This document shows positions 16,668 to 24,101 of a stretch of 64,000 nucleotides of DNA, piece after piece. The stretch comes from Sediminibacillus albus. Lineage in GTDB: Bacteria > Bacillota > Bacilli > Bacillales > Amphibacillaceae. The notes beneath the pieces are model-generated. The model ran no database searches. It was not told the origin of the DNA and saw only the letters and a program-made list of their open reading frames with translations. How positions within the stretch are numbered: position 1 is the first letter of the stretch; each line of letters opens with the position of its first letter. The DNA lies in the NCBI RefSeq assembly GCF_900101125.1, contig NZ_FNFL01000003.1, positions 1 through 64,000 on the forward strand. Reading direction: 5' to 3'. The position numbers and the translations under genes are program-made.

Positions 16668-18113
16668 ATGAAGTTTTGTAAGGAATGCGGATCTGAATTA
16701 AAACCACACGTTAAATTTTGTCCTGCCTGCGGTTCTGCCGTTTCCCATGGCGGTCAACAGGATAATCAGCAGAGTACGACAAACCGTCCTGCTCCACAAC
16801 CGATCAAGCCTAAAACGCCTTGGACCAAAAAACAAAAACGGTTAGGAATTGGAACGATTGCTATTATTATTTTATTATCTATTGGTTATCAAATCGGAGC
16901 TTCCCTCACAAGCGAAAAACGGCTTGTCCAAAATTTCAGTGAAGCTTTAGAAGAAGGCGATGCGGGAGAAATAACCAAATTGCTTTCTAAAGGAGAAAAA
17001 AATCTTGACGTAAACGAGCAAAACGTCAACCGAATGATTGAGTTCCTGGAAAATAATCCATCTTATTATGACTATGTAATGGATACGTTACTAAGCCAGA
17101 CAGAAAAATCATCCGATAGCGTCCAGGCAAATACAGACGACTACCCGGCGGTTTTTTCTGTGGCTAAGACTGGTAAAACAGGCCTTATTTTTGATCGATA
17201 CGAGATATCTGTTCTGCCTTTTTATTTGAACATACATACCAATTATGCGGGAACAAAAATTTTGGTGGATGGCGAAGAGGTAGCAATCTCCGATTCTGGC
17301 GATTTTTCCATCGAGCACGGGCCGCTTATGCCTGGCACCTACCCTGTTAAGGCAGTCTATCAGGATGATTACACAACGTTGGAAACAAGCAGGACGGTTG
17401 ATTTAGCAGATCCTAATAGCACGGTGAGTTCGCTCGATCTTTATTTAGAAGGAGAATCCGTTTCTTTTCATGCTGAAAATATGGATATTGCCCAAAAAGC
17501 AACATTGTTCATTAATGGCAAAAAGGCAGGACAGTTAGAAGAAAGCTTTGGTCCCGTTTCAATGGATGGCTCCCAGAAAGCTTATGCCGAGTTGGAGTTT
17601 CCTTGGGGGACCATAAAAACAAAAGAGACAGCAATCGAGGACAACTATCTCCAGGTGGAGGCGGAATCTATACTAACGGAAGAAGCCGCACAAGCAATCC
17701 AGTCTGCACTGTATCAGTATGCGCAGGATTGGGCTGACGCCTACCGCTCACTCGATGAATCAAAATTCACTAATACTACTGACCAGTATATGGAATACGT
17801 TGAGGAGGATTTCTCCAGCATGCGTGACTATGACCGGAAGTGGAAAGGTGAATTCACCAAAGGATTGGTAGACGAAGATAGTTATTCTCTGTCGACAAAC
17901 GAAGATGGACAATACCTTGTCTCTGTGAACACCAGCCTCTTCTATGATTCAGCCACCTATGATGAAGGTGAAGATCCCTCTACCTCGGTGAATGAAAATA
18001 ATTGGAACTATACTCTGGTTTATGATGAAGATTCGGAAGCATGGCTGATTGATGATTACTATAGCTTGTACTTTGGTTTTGAAATGGAAAATAGTAAAAG
18101 AATAGATAAATAA
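16668..18113 (+). CDS. TcaA-like zinc-ribbon membrane protein
   Basis: A 481-residue bitopic protein. Residues 4-21 form a zinc ribbon with Cys4, Cys7, Cys18 and Cys21. A Pro/Lys linker leads to one membrane helix at ~63-82 (GIGTIAIIILLSIGYQIGA), so the zinc ribbon is cytoplasmic and the remaining ~400 residues face outward. The outer part has beta-rich repeat domains (FYLNIHTNYAGTKILVDGE, GPLMPGTYPVKAVYQ) and an NTF2-like C-terminal domain (WADAYRSLDESKF onward). This is the layout of Staphylococcus aureus TcaA, linked to teicoplanin sensitivity and wall teichoic acid/LCP function, and of Bacillus YvbJ. The window's wealth of teichoic acid genes fits. The downstream zinc-ribbon gene is 19 nt away and probably cotranscribed. 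Confidence 0.8.
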   Translation: MKFCKECGSELKPHVKFCPACGSAVSHGGQQDNQQSTTNRPAPQPIKPKTPWTKKQKRLGIGTIAIIILLSIGYQIGASLTSEKRLVQNFSEALEEGDAGEITKLLSKGEKNLDVNEQNVNRMIEFLENNPSYYDYVMDTLLSQTEKSSDSVQANTDDYPAVFSVAKTGKTGLIFDRYEISVLPFYLNIHTNYAGTKILVDGEEVAISDSGDFSIEHGPLMPGTYPVKAVYQDDYTTLETSRTVDLADPNSTVSSLDLYLEGESVSFHAENMDIAQKATLFINGKKAGQLEESFGPVSMDGSQKAYAELEFPWGTIKTKETAIEDNYLQVEAESILTEEAAQAIQSALYQYAQDWADAYRSLDESKFTNTTDQYMEYVEEDFSSMRDYDRKWKGEFTKGLVDEDSYSLSTNEDGQYLVSVNTSLFYDSATYDEGEDPSTSVNENNWNYTLVYDEDSEAWLIDDYYSLYFGFEMENSKRIDK

Positions 18114-18132
18114 AAAGTAGGGGGAATACGAA

Positions 18133-18936
18133 ATGCATTGTTCTACATGCGGCTCTATTATGGAAAAAGATTCGAAGTTTTGCGGGGAATGCGGAACACA
18201 GGCCGTCCAGGGCCAAGCGGTTCCACAGGCTCAAGCTGTCGGTGAAAATGAATTTGCCAGCGGGCATATTCAATCTGAACAGCCAACCGGAAAGGCTGGA
18301 AGTTTTCAGGAAAATGAATATGTCCAAAAGGGAAAAAAAATCAGCAAGCAATTTTTTGGTTTTGCACTTGAGGCATTGAAAAGCCCGATGGCTGCCAGCA
18401 GAAGAGTGACGGAATCAGATAAAGTAAATGGCATCATTGCCCACGTATTATTCGCTTTATTACTGCCATTGTTCACTTATATTCAAGCAAAAAAACTTAG
18501 CGGCGGTTTCATTGATGTACCGTTCGGTTCGATGGTACTACAGCCATTTCTTGTGCTGTTGATTTTCCTTGCTGCCTATACAGCGGTAAATCTCGGGGTT
18601 GCAAAATTAATGAAGGCAGACCACTCCTTTATTGAAGTATTGACCAGATTTGGAGTGTTTAATGTAATTCCTGCTGCTGTCCTTCTGGTTGCCACTGTAT
18701 TCTCTCTATTATCCATCAATGTATTCAGCTTTATCTTGTTCGGGATTGGGGTTGCGTTATTTGCTGTTGCAAGCTTTGCGTTGACTTTTTCTTTGAAGGA
18801 ACATTCCCAGGGCGGTCTTGATGTATTTTACGGCCTAATCGTTGTCAATGTTGCAATGACTATTATCTTGTTAATCATCGGCGACAGCATTATGGGTAAC
18901 ATTATTGAGCAGATTGAAAACAACGTACCATTTTAA
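18133..18936 (+). CDS. Zinc-ribbon multi-pass membrane protein
   Basis: A 267-residue protein with an N-terminal zinc ribbon (Cys3, Cys6, Cys17, Cys20), a Gln/Ala-rich linker to ~65, and about five hydrophobic helices from ~105 to the end (for example LFALLLPLFTYIQ, MVLQPFLVLLIFLAAYT and VFSFILFGIGVALFAV). The membrane part resembles Yip1/DUF6574-type domains often found behind zinc ribbons in Bacillaceae; no catalytic site is visible. It follows the TcaA-like gene by 19 nt with a GGGGG ribosome site and precedes a terminator, so the two form an operon. A shared zinc-ribbon head suggests that they act together or share a cytoplasmic partner. Function unknown. Confidence 0.75.
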   Translation: MHCSTCGSIMEKDSKFCGECGTQAVQGQAVPQAQAVGENEFASGHIQSEQPTGKAGSFQENEYVQKGKKISKQFFGFALEALKSPMAASRRVTESDKVNGIIAHVLFALLLPLFTYIQAKKLSGGFIDVPFGSMVLQPFLVLLIFLAAYTAVNLGVAKLMKADHSFIEVLTRFGVFNVIPAAVLLVATVFSLLSINVFSFILFGIGVALFAVASFALTFSLKEHSQGGLDVFYGLIVVNVAMTIILLIIGDSIMGNIIEQIENNVPF

Positions 18937-18951
18937 ATTAGCAGCAATAAT

Positions 18952-18985
18952 AGCAGGCGCCTTTAGTATAGGTGCCTGCTTTTTT
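18952..18985 (+). terminator. Rho-independent terminator
   Basis: AGCAGGCGCC pairs with GGTGCCTGCT around TTTAGTATA, followed by TTTTTT, 15 nt after the stop of the zinc-ribbon membrane protein. Confidence 0.9.
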
Positions 18986-19037
18986 AATGGCAGGAGATTG
19001 CGTCGGCAGGCAAGTTGGAATGCGTGTTAGGGAATAT

Positions 19038-19080
19038 CCGAATTTTGTCGATAAACCTGTATGTTATTTATCGAATTCGG
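19038..19080 (+). promoter_or_regulatory. Inverted repeat upstream of the DUF1540 gene
   Basis: CCGAATTTTGTCGATAAA and TTTATCGAATTCGG are inverted copies (8-bp perfect inner arm TCGATAAA, 6-bp outer arm) about 11 nt apart and ending 28 nt before the start codon. It may be an operator or a leader hairpin. There is no T-run, so it is not a terminator. Confidence 0.4.
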
Positions 19081-19108
19081 AATTATAAACGTACAGGAGG
19101 TGTAAGCG

Positions 19109-19264
19109 ATGGCTCAAGACGTGTTGTGCGAAGTAAAAAACTGTAAATATTGGGCGCACGGAAACAAATGTGCAGCAGATGCCATCTATGTTGTCAGTCA
19201 TACTGGCAAAGAAGCATCTGACCAAAAAGAAACAGACTGCCAAACATTCGAGCCAAAACTGTAA
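19109..19264 (+). CDS. DUF1540 small cysteine-rich protein
   Basis: A 51-residue protein with a perfect AGGAGG ribosome site 6 nt before the ATG. It has the DUF1540 pattern: VLCEVKNCKYWAHGNKC near the N-terminus, and DCQTFEP at the end, giving four Cys residues suited to binding one metal ion. Members are widespread in spore-formers and some are made during sporulation, but the biochemical role is not established. It is monocistronic, with a terminator 15 nt after the stop and an inverted repeat upstream. Confidence 0.88.
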   Translation: MAQDVLCEVKNCKYWAHGNKCAADAIYVVSHTGKEASDQKETDCQTFEPKL

Positions 19265-19278
19265 ACCATCTTCTTGTA

Positions 19279-19308
19279 AGGGGCCTGTCGAGGGACAGGC
19301 CCTGTTTT
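19279..19308 (+). terminator. Rho-independent terminator after the DUF1540 gene
   Basis: GGGCCTGTC pairs with GACAGGCCC around a 3-nt loop, followed by TGTTTTA. Confidence 0.85.
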
Positions 19309-19329
19309 AATTGAGAGGTTTGAGGTGGA

Positions 19330-19376
19330 TGATCCTCTTCCCTTGATTTTCGCTCTACTTCGGGCCATAGTCGCTC
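19330..19376. repeat. 47-bp direct repeat, left copy
   Basis: Identical in 38 of 47 positions, without gaps, to 20481-20527. The core GATTTTCGCTCTACTTC (19345-19361) and AGTCGCTC (19369-19376) are exact. The two copies bracket the NERD gene. Confidence 0.8.
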
Positions 19377-19502
19377 CTCTTGACCACTTGTGGTTATATT
19401 TACTCTTAATTAATTTGCTGGATTTTACATTAAATAAAGGTTTTTTTGTTAATGAATAGAATCATATTAAGGAATAAATTTATCCATGAGAGGAGTATGG
19501 TT

Positions 19503-20453
19503 TTGATAGTTAAAAAAAGGTTGGTCCCACATAGGCTGCAAGTATTGGAGGCATTGATGCGCCGACTTAACGCCAACCACCCAAAAATGCCCTCAATAAA
19601 AGAAGATTTCGCCCGTAGAATTTCCGGATTTCAAGGGGAACAGAATATTGACTACCAGTTAAGTCTTCTTCCACAAAATAGCTTCTGTATTTTAAATGAT
19701 TTACGCCTTCCTAATAAACAGTATTTTTTTCAAATTGACTCCCTGCTGCTCAACCGGAAATTCGCCGTAATAATTGAAATCAAAAATATTACAGGAACAC
19801 TTTTATTTGATCAATCTTTCAAACAATTAATCCGAACGATTGATGGACAAGAAGAAGGTTTTCAATACCCTCTACTACAGGCGGATAATCAACGCAGGCA
19901 ACTTTTGGAGTTTTTTCAACAGCATGAACTTAATCCCCTGCCGATTGAAACGTTAGTCGTCATTAGTAATCCAGAAACAGTGATCAAAGCAAGTTATAAT
20001 CCTGATGAAATTTCTAATAAGGTTATCCATTCTGAATTACTGGTATCAAAACTAAACGAACTAAAAGCCCAGTATGTTGAACGACCGTCAATTCCTTTAG
20101 AACCTATCCAACAGAAATTACTCGCCTCTCATAGGAAAGAAACAATTAGGGCCTATATGATGAAAGGCGTCAAAGAATCAGAGATTAAAACAGGAGTTGA
20201 GTGTCCACAATGTCATACCATTCCTATGGTCAGATTGCATAGCAGATGGCACTGCCCTTATTGTAGGCATGATTCCAGGGACGCCCATAACCGAGCAATT
20301 TCAGATTATCTTCTATTAATTAAACCCTCCATAACCAATCGTGAATGTCAAAGATTTCTTCACCTCCATTCCCGCCATACAGCCAAACGACTACTTAAAT
20401 TCCAGCTTTCTTTTTCCGGAAAATCAAACAAACGAGTTTATTATAAAGGATAG
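19503..20453 (+). CDS. NERD-domain (nuclease-related) protein
   Basis: A 316-residue cytoplasmic protein. The TTG at 19503 is the best start: GAGGAG lies 8 nt upstream, whereas the ATG at 19497 is only 2 nt from it, and NERD proteins of Bacillaceae typically begin MIVKKR. The NERD domain (~40-160) has GEQNIDYQL, FFQIDSLLLN and the nuclease-like FAVIIEIKNITG with the Glu-x-Lys motif of the PD-(D/E)xK fold. A CxxC...CxxC zinc ribbon (ECPQCHTI, WHCPYC) lies at ~238-262, followed by a basic helix-rich tail. The role is presumed nucleic-acid processing but is not known for the family. The gene stands alone and is flanked by direct repeats at 19330 and 20481. Confidence 0.85.
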   Translation: MIVKKRLVPHRLQVLEALMRRLNANHPKMPSIKEDFARRISGFQGEQNIDYQLSLLPQNSFCILNDLRLPNKQYFFQIDSLLLNRKFAVIIEIKNITGTLLFDQSFKQLIRTIDGQEEGFQYPLLQADNQRRQLLEFFQQHELNPLPIETLVVISNPETVIKASYNPDEISNKVIHSELLVSKLNELKAQYVERPSIPLEPIQQKLLASHRKETIRAYMMKGVKESEIKTGVECPQCHTIPMVRLHSRWHCPYCRHDSRDAHNRAISDYLLLIKPSITNRECQRFLHLHSRHTAKRLLKFQLSFSGKSNKRVYYKG

Positions 20454-20480
20454 CCTGCAATTATTGATGCAGTTAAAAAA

Positions 20481-20527
20481 TGATCTTCTTTGTTCGATTT
20501 TCGCTCTACTTCCCACCAGAGTCGCTC
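20481..20527. repeat. 47-bp direct repeat, right copy
   Basis: Partner of 19330-19376, same orientation, 1151 bp away. The exact cores are GATTTTCGCTCTACTTC at 20496-20512 and AGTCGCTC at 20520-20527. It starts 27 nt after the NERD stop. Confidence 0.8.
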
Positions 20528-20546
20528 TTCATTTGTTTTTGGCAAT

Positions 20547-20574
20547 CAAAAAAGCACCCCATTCGGGATGCTTT
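20547..20574 (-). terminator. Terminator of the pdxA2 operon
   Basis: On the minus strand AAGCATCCC pairs with GGGGTGCTT around GAAT, followed by a T-run, just after the PdxA2 stop at 20583. Confidence 0.88.
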
Positions 20575-20582
20575 CACGAAAA

Positions 20583-21581
20583 TTACTTTTCAGGTGCTAA
20601 TTCAATTGCTTGGCGCAATGCTTCTAACAGGCTTTGGTCATCGGCGATACCAGTACCGGCGATGTCGAAGGCTGTACCATGGTCAACACTTGTCCGGATG
20701 ATTGGGAGTCCAACCGTAATGTTGACTCCTGCTTCGAGGCCAAGGACTTTGATGGGGCCATGGCCTTGGTCATGATACATAGCTACAACGATATCGAAGT
20801 CGCCGCGTTGAGCACGGAAGAATAATGTATCAGCTGGAAGCGGACCTTCTACACTCATGCCTTCGCCAGTAGCGCGCTCGATGGCAGGGATGATTTTTTC
20901 TTCTTCTTCTCCATAGCCGAACAACCCATTTTCACCAGCATGTGGATTGATTCCACAAACAGCGATTTTAGGCTGCTTGATGCCAGAGTTACTTAATGTT
21001 TCATGGGCTAAGCGGATAACGTCATAGACGCGCTTCGGTTCAATCATATTGATTGCGTCGATAAGCCCAACGTGTGTCGTTACATGGATTACTTTTAACT
21101 TTGGCGATGATAGCATCATGGAAAAGTCTTTCGTACCAGTCAACTCTGCCAGTATTTCTGTATGGCCCGGGTAAACGTGGCCGCCTTTATGAAGGGCCTC
21201 TTTATTTAATGGGGCTGTACAAATGGCATCGATTCGTCCAGCGTTGGCTAATTCGATAGCTGTTCTTAAATATTCAAAGGCTGCATGTCCAGCTTCGGCA
21301 GAGACCTCTCCGAAAGGAAGGTCTTCTGGAAGGATATCCAAATCATAACAGGCAACTTCTCCAAAGGACGCTTCGAAGTCCGATGCGTCATTGACCCGTT
21401 TAATCGTTAAGTCTATGTTTAAAATTTTTGCTGCGCGTTCCAGCATCTTTGCGTCTCCAATTACAAATGGGTGGGCATTGTCGTAGACCTCCTGTTTTTG
21501 CAGGCTTTTCACTATTATTTCAGGCCCTACACCTGCTGCATCACCCATAGTTATACCGACGATTGGCTTCTTGCTCATCAT
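20583..21581 (-). CDS. pdxA2: 4-phospho-D-threonate/erythronate 3-dehydrogenase, PdxA2 family
   Basis: A 332-residue member of the PdxA family. The N-terminus has the hallmark IVGITMGDAAGVGPEI. Metal-binding His residues lie in HVYPGHTEI, GINPHAGENG and MYHDQGHGPIK. The enzyme oxidises a 4-phosphorylated four-carbon acid sugar, which then decarboxylates to dihydroxyacetone phosphate. The context, directly behind a DUF1537 kinase and an acid-sugar permease, supports the catabolic PdxA2 role rather than vitamin B6 synthesis; Bacillaceae usually make pyridoxal phosphate by PdxST. An AAGGAG ribosome site lies 6 nt before the first of two adjacent ATG codons. The gene overlaps the kinase by about 40 nt, which suggests coupling, and ends the operon at a terminator. 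Confidence 0.88.
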   Translation of the reverse strand: MMSKKPIVGITMGDAAGVGPEIIVKSLQKQEVYDNAHPFVIGDAKMLERAAKILNIDLTIKRVNDASDFEASFGEVACYDLDILPEDLPFGEVSAEAGHAAFEYLRTAIELANAGRIDAICTAPLNKEALHKGGHVYPGHTEILAELTGTKDFSMMLSSPKLKVIHVTTHVGLIDAINMIEPKRVYDVIRLAHETLSNSGIKQPKIAVCGINPHAGENGLFGYGEEEEKIIPAIERATGEGMSVEGPLPADTLFFRAQRGDFDIVVAMYHDQGHGPIKVLGLEAGVNITVGLPIIRTSVDHGTAFDIAGTGIADDQSLLEALRQAIELAPEK

Positions 21582-22872
21582 TTAAGACTCCTTTCAATTC
21601 CTGCATAGCATGGTAAATGGACGCTATCCGGCCAAAAGCACCTGCTTTTGTTACTGCAGATATTTCCCGATCGGGTCCGATCAATGTACCTAATGGGATA
21701 CCCGCTTCGATCTGCCTCACTAATCGAAATCCAACTGCCCCAAGGTGGCGTGCAGTTTCTTTGGCCGTGTCTCCGCCAGTTAATACGAAACCTGACAAAC
21801 CTGGTGCATCTGCGGAAACCCGGGCAACGATTTGTCCAATAGCTTGCGATATCCGCTCACCAATTTGGTTAGGGGTAAACTGCAGCTTATCCCCTAATTG
21901 CTTTACCTGGGTCCGGATTTCGTTATTAGAAGGAACATATAACACAATATCTTTTCCTTCATTCAATCCATGAATGCTATCTGCGATATATTGTTCCGCA
22001 TATATCTTCCACTCATCAGCAAAAATTTGCAATGTATCTATTTCAATGGAAGCAACATTTACTTGGTTTTTCGCAAAATGCACCTGCTGCTGGGTTACCT
22101 CGGATAAACTTCCGCAGACAGTCATCACTTGCTTAGATTGGACTATCGGCTGCCGGTCAAAATCTCTGCCAATTTTCAATACTTGCGGCAGGACTTCTGC
22201 AAGGCCAGCGGAACCAGACCAGATAATTTTATCGGCCAGCAGTGACATGCGTTCAACTATCGTCTGTAAGTCTGCTTCTGTTTCGGCATCACAAACAATG
22301 TATTGTGTATGTTCTGCTCTAAATTTGTTGATTTTCTTTTCCCATGAGAAAAAATCCTGGCGTAACTCGTCTGCTTTAATTAAGCCGACTGCTGCGCCGT
22401 TTTCTTTTTCGATAATTTCCGGAATATAAGATTCCGTTACCGGGTGCTTCGGATCCTTGGATATCTCTGTCTCAGATATTTTTATTCCTTTGACATAATG
22501 GTGTCCATCAACCGTTGTTCTGCCATAAGGGGGAAAAGCCGGAGCTATGATAATAAACTCCGGTTCAAACACTTCCCGAACTGCTTCCAGTTCCGTACCG
22601 ATATGGCCGCGTAAGGTAGAATCCATTTTTTTATAAATGTGCTGGTATCCTGAATCCTTCAAAAAAGCAGCTGCTTTTCTGGTTACTTGATAGGCATCTT
22701 CTCGTGCTAAGGCCCGGGAATTAGTATCAACTACGATGCCATCATTCAAATTTTTCTGGTCTTCAGGGATATCAAACAGCACAGACGTATCAATGCCTTT
22801 CTCGGTTAGCTGTACGCCGCTGTCATTAGCACCAGTTAAGTCGTCTGCTATAATTCCTATTACTTGTGCCAT
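21541..22872 (-). CDS. dtnK: DUF1537 four-carbon acid sugar kinase (D-threonate/D-erythronate kinase type)
   Basis: The start at 22872 (MAQVIGIIADD) is preceded by a GGGGG site; an earlier in-frame ATG lies inside the permease gene. The 443 residues have the DUF1537 N-terminal substrate domain (IADDLTGANDSG at ~7-18, KKMDSTLRGHIGTE) and the C-terminal nucleotide-binding domain (IIWSGSAGLAE, GFVLTGGDTAKETARHLG, GIPLGTLIG). The established family function is ATP-dependent 4-phosphorylation of D-threonate, D-erythronate or related acids, giving the substrate of the PdxA2-type dehydrogenase encoded next. The permease stop is 16 nt upstream. D-threonate versus L-threonate/D-erythronate cannot be settled by reading alone, so the symbol is provisional. 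Confidence 0.85.
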   Translation of the reverse strand: MAQVIGIIADDLTGANDSGVQLTEKGIDTSVLFDIPEDQKNLNDGIVVDTNSRALAREDAYQVTRKAAAFLKDSGYQHIYKKMDSTLRGHIGTELEAVREVFEPEFIIIAPAFPPYGRTTVDGHHYVKGIKISETEISKDPKHPVTESYIPEIIEKENGAAVGLIKADELRQDFFSWEKKINKFRAEHTQYIVCDAETEADLQTIVERMSLLADKIIWSGSAGLAEVLPQVLKIGRDFDRQPIVQSKQVMTVCGSLSEVTQQQVHFAKNQVNVASIEIDTLQIFADEWKIYAEQYIADSIHGLNEGKDIVLYVPSNNEIRTQVKQLGDKLQFTPNQIGERISQAIGQIVARVSADAPGLSGFVLTGGDTAKETARHLGAVGFRLVRQIEAGIPLGTLIGPDREISAVTKAGAFGRIASIYHAMQELKGVLNDEQEANRRYNYG

Positions 22873-22888
22873 ACTAATCCCCCGTTCT

Positions 22889-23899
22889 CTATGATGCTGA
22901 GTATGAAGCTTTCTCTGATGGTCCATCAAAATCGCCCGGAAGGTTTACTCCCTTTTTCTCCAGCCGCTTCACCAGGAAGGCGATATAGAGCGGCAGCAAG
23001 ATGGCTGTGGTCACAGTAGATGCTGCAACTTGAACTGTAGCTAAGTCAGCTACACTGGCGAAGCTGGCATTGGCAGCAGCAATAGCAGCTGGCGTTGCAA
23101 CAGCGTTACCGGCTGTAGATCCTTCAGCAGCCCCGACAATTGGATTCCATTTGAATGCTTTGAAGACAAAGTAAGAAACAGTACCTGTAAGAAATACGGT
23201 CAATAGTCCAAGGATAATTCCTGTCAATCCACCTTCGATAATTTTCCCGAAGTCAATTCCCATACCTAATGCGAAAGCAAAGAATGGAATTAACATCGAA
23301 CTTCCTTTATCTAAGAAATCTCTCATATCTGAATCAAGGTTACCAAGTGCCATACCAACTAAAATCGGCAGTAATACTGCGATGAAAGATTGGAAAGAGA
23401 ACATACCATCAACAAAGCCCATGGCACCAAAGATAGACAGGGCTACCATTGTAAAGAATGGTCCGTCATTTAGCGCCAGCAAAGAATACGCTGCACGGTC
23501 TGTTTTGTTTCCATACTGACCAACGATAGCGATATAGAGACCGCCATTACTATTTGTCATTGCTGCAATGATTGCAATCGGTGCTATCCCCATCCATAAT
23601 CCATTCTCGCCTGCGAACGCATATGCAAGTAAACCAAAAGCCGCACCTACAATCCACTTGGTGGTCAGCAGTGTTGCACCCTTTCCAAGACTTACCCCTA
23701 CATTGCGGAAATTGATTTGGGCACCGGTACAAAGTAAGAACAGTGCAATCAATGTACCTGCTCCATCAACAAATAATGCTTGCGTGAAGTTGCCAATTCT
23801 CAATAAATCAGGAGCAAATGTATTCAGAATCGCCGCCAATAGTAGCGGAACAACCATCATACCTCCTGGAATTCGATCTAAAGTTGCTTTAATTTGCAT
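22889..23899 (-). CDS. 2-keto-3-deoxygluconate permease (KdgT) family transporter
   Basis: A 336-residue polytopic membrane protein with about ten hydrophobic helices. The start MQIKATLDRIPGG at 23899 has a strong GGGGGAGGAAG ribosome site; an in-frame ATG at 23923 does not. It carries KdgT-family phrases: RIPGGMMVVPLLLAAILNT, LFLLCTGAQINFRN and AAEGSTAGNAVATPAA. Family members take up 2-keto-3-deoxygluconate by proton symport. Here the partners are an acid-sugar kinase and PdxA2, so the likely cargo is a four-carbon sugar acid such as threonate or erythronate. It is the first gene of the operon, directly downstream of the PrpR-like regulator. Confidence 0.85.
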   Translation of the reverse strand: MQIKATLDRIPGGMMVVPLLLAAILNTFAPDLLRIGNFTQALFVDGAGTLIALFLLCTGAQINFRNVGVSLGKGATLLTTKWIVGAAFGLLAYAFAGENGLWMGIAPIAIIAAMTNSNGGLYIAIVGQYGNKTDRAAYSLLALNDGPFFTMVALSIFGAMGFVDGMFSFQSFIAVLLPILVGMALGNLDSDMRDFLDKGSSMLIPFFAFALGMGIDFGKIIEGGLTGIILGLLTVFLTGTVSYFVFKAFKWNPIVGAAEGSTAGNAVATPAAIAAANASFASVADLATVQVAASTVTTAILLPLYIAFLVKRLEKKGVNLPGDFDGPSEKASYSAS

Positions 23900-23941
23900 T
23901 TTTCTTCCTCCCCCTCTTACCATAAGTGTTTAATAATGAAA

Positions 23942-23970
23942 CATATATAAGTGCTGTGAAGCGTTTTCAA
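23942..23970 (-). promoter_or_regulatory. Sigma-A-like promoter of the acid-sugar operon
   Basis: On the minus strand TTGAAA is followed after 17 nt by TATATG. No GG-N10-GC sigma-54 element is visible in the 170-nt gap, which agrees with the loss of sigma-54 motifs in the adjacent regulator. TGAAAACGCTTCA overlaps the -35; it is a near-palindrome one base shorter than a CcpA cre site. Confidence 0.4.
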
Positions 23971-24070
23971 TTATTATAATAATCTATGCAGTTATAAAAA
24001 GCAACAGTTTTTTGGGTGTTTTTATGAAAAATCAGAAGAAGGGTGGATTGCGGGTTTTATTTTGCAACAC

Positions 24071-24101
24071 AAAAGCGCAAACTCAATGGTTGAGCTTGCG
24101 C
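24071..24101 (-). terminator. Terminator containing the stop codon of the PrpR-like regulator
   Basis: GCGCAAGCTCAA pairs with TTGAGTTTGCGC around CCA on the minus strand and is followed by TTTTG. The left arm encodes the last residues (Arg-Lys-Leu-Asn), and the TGA stop lies at the loop side of the right arm. Confidence 0.85.

Noticed and set aside
20341-20775. Plus-strand frame of 144 codons spanning the NERD end and pdxA2 end
   Set aside because: It runs through a terminator and antisense to PdxA2; no family resemblance.
23956-23970. CcpA cre site TGAAAACGCTTCA
   Set aside because: The spacing is one base short of the consensus and the right half does not match fully; kept only as a remark.
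23900-24070. Sigma-54 (-24/-12) promoter for the acid-sugar operon
   Set aside because: I looked for GG-N10-GC with TGGC/TTGC boxes on the minus strand because of the PrpR-like regulator and found none.
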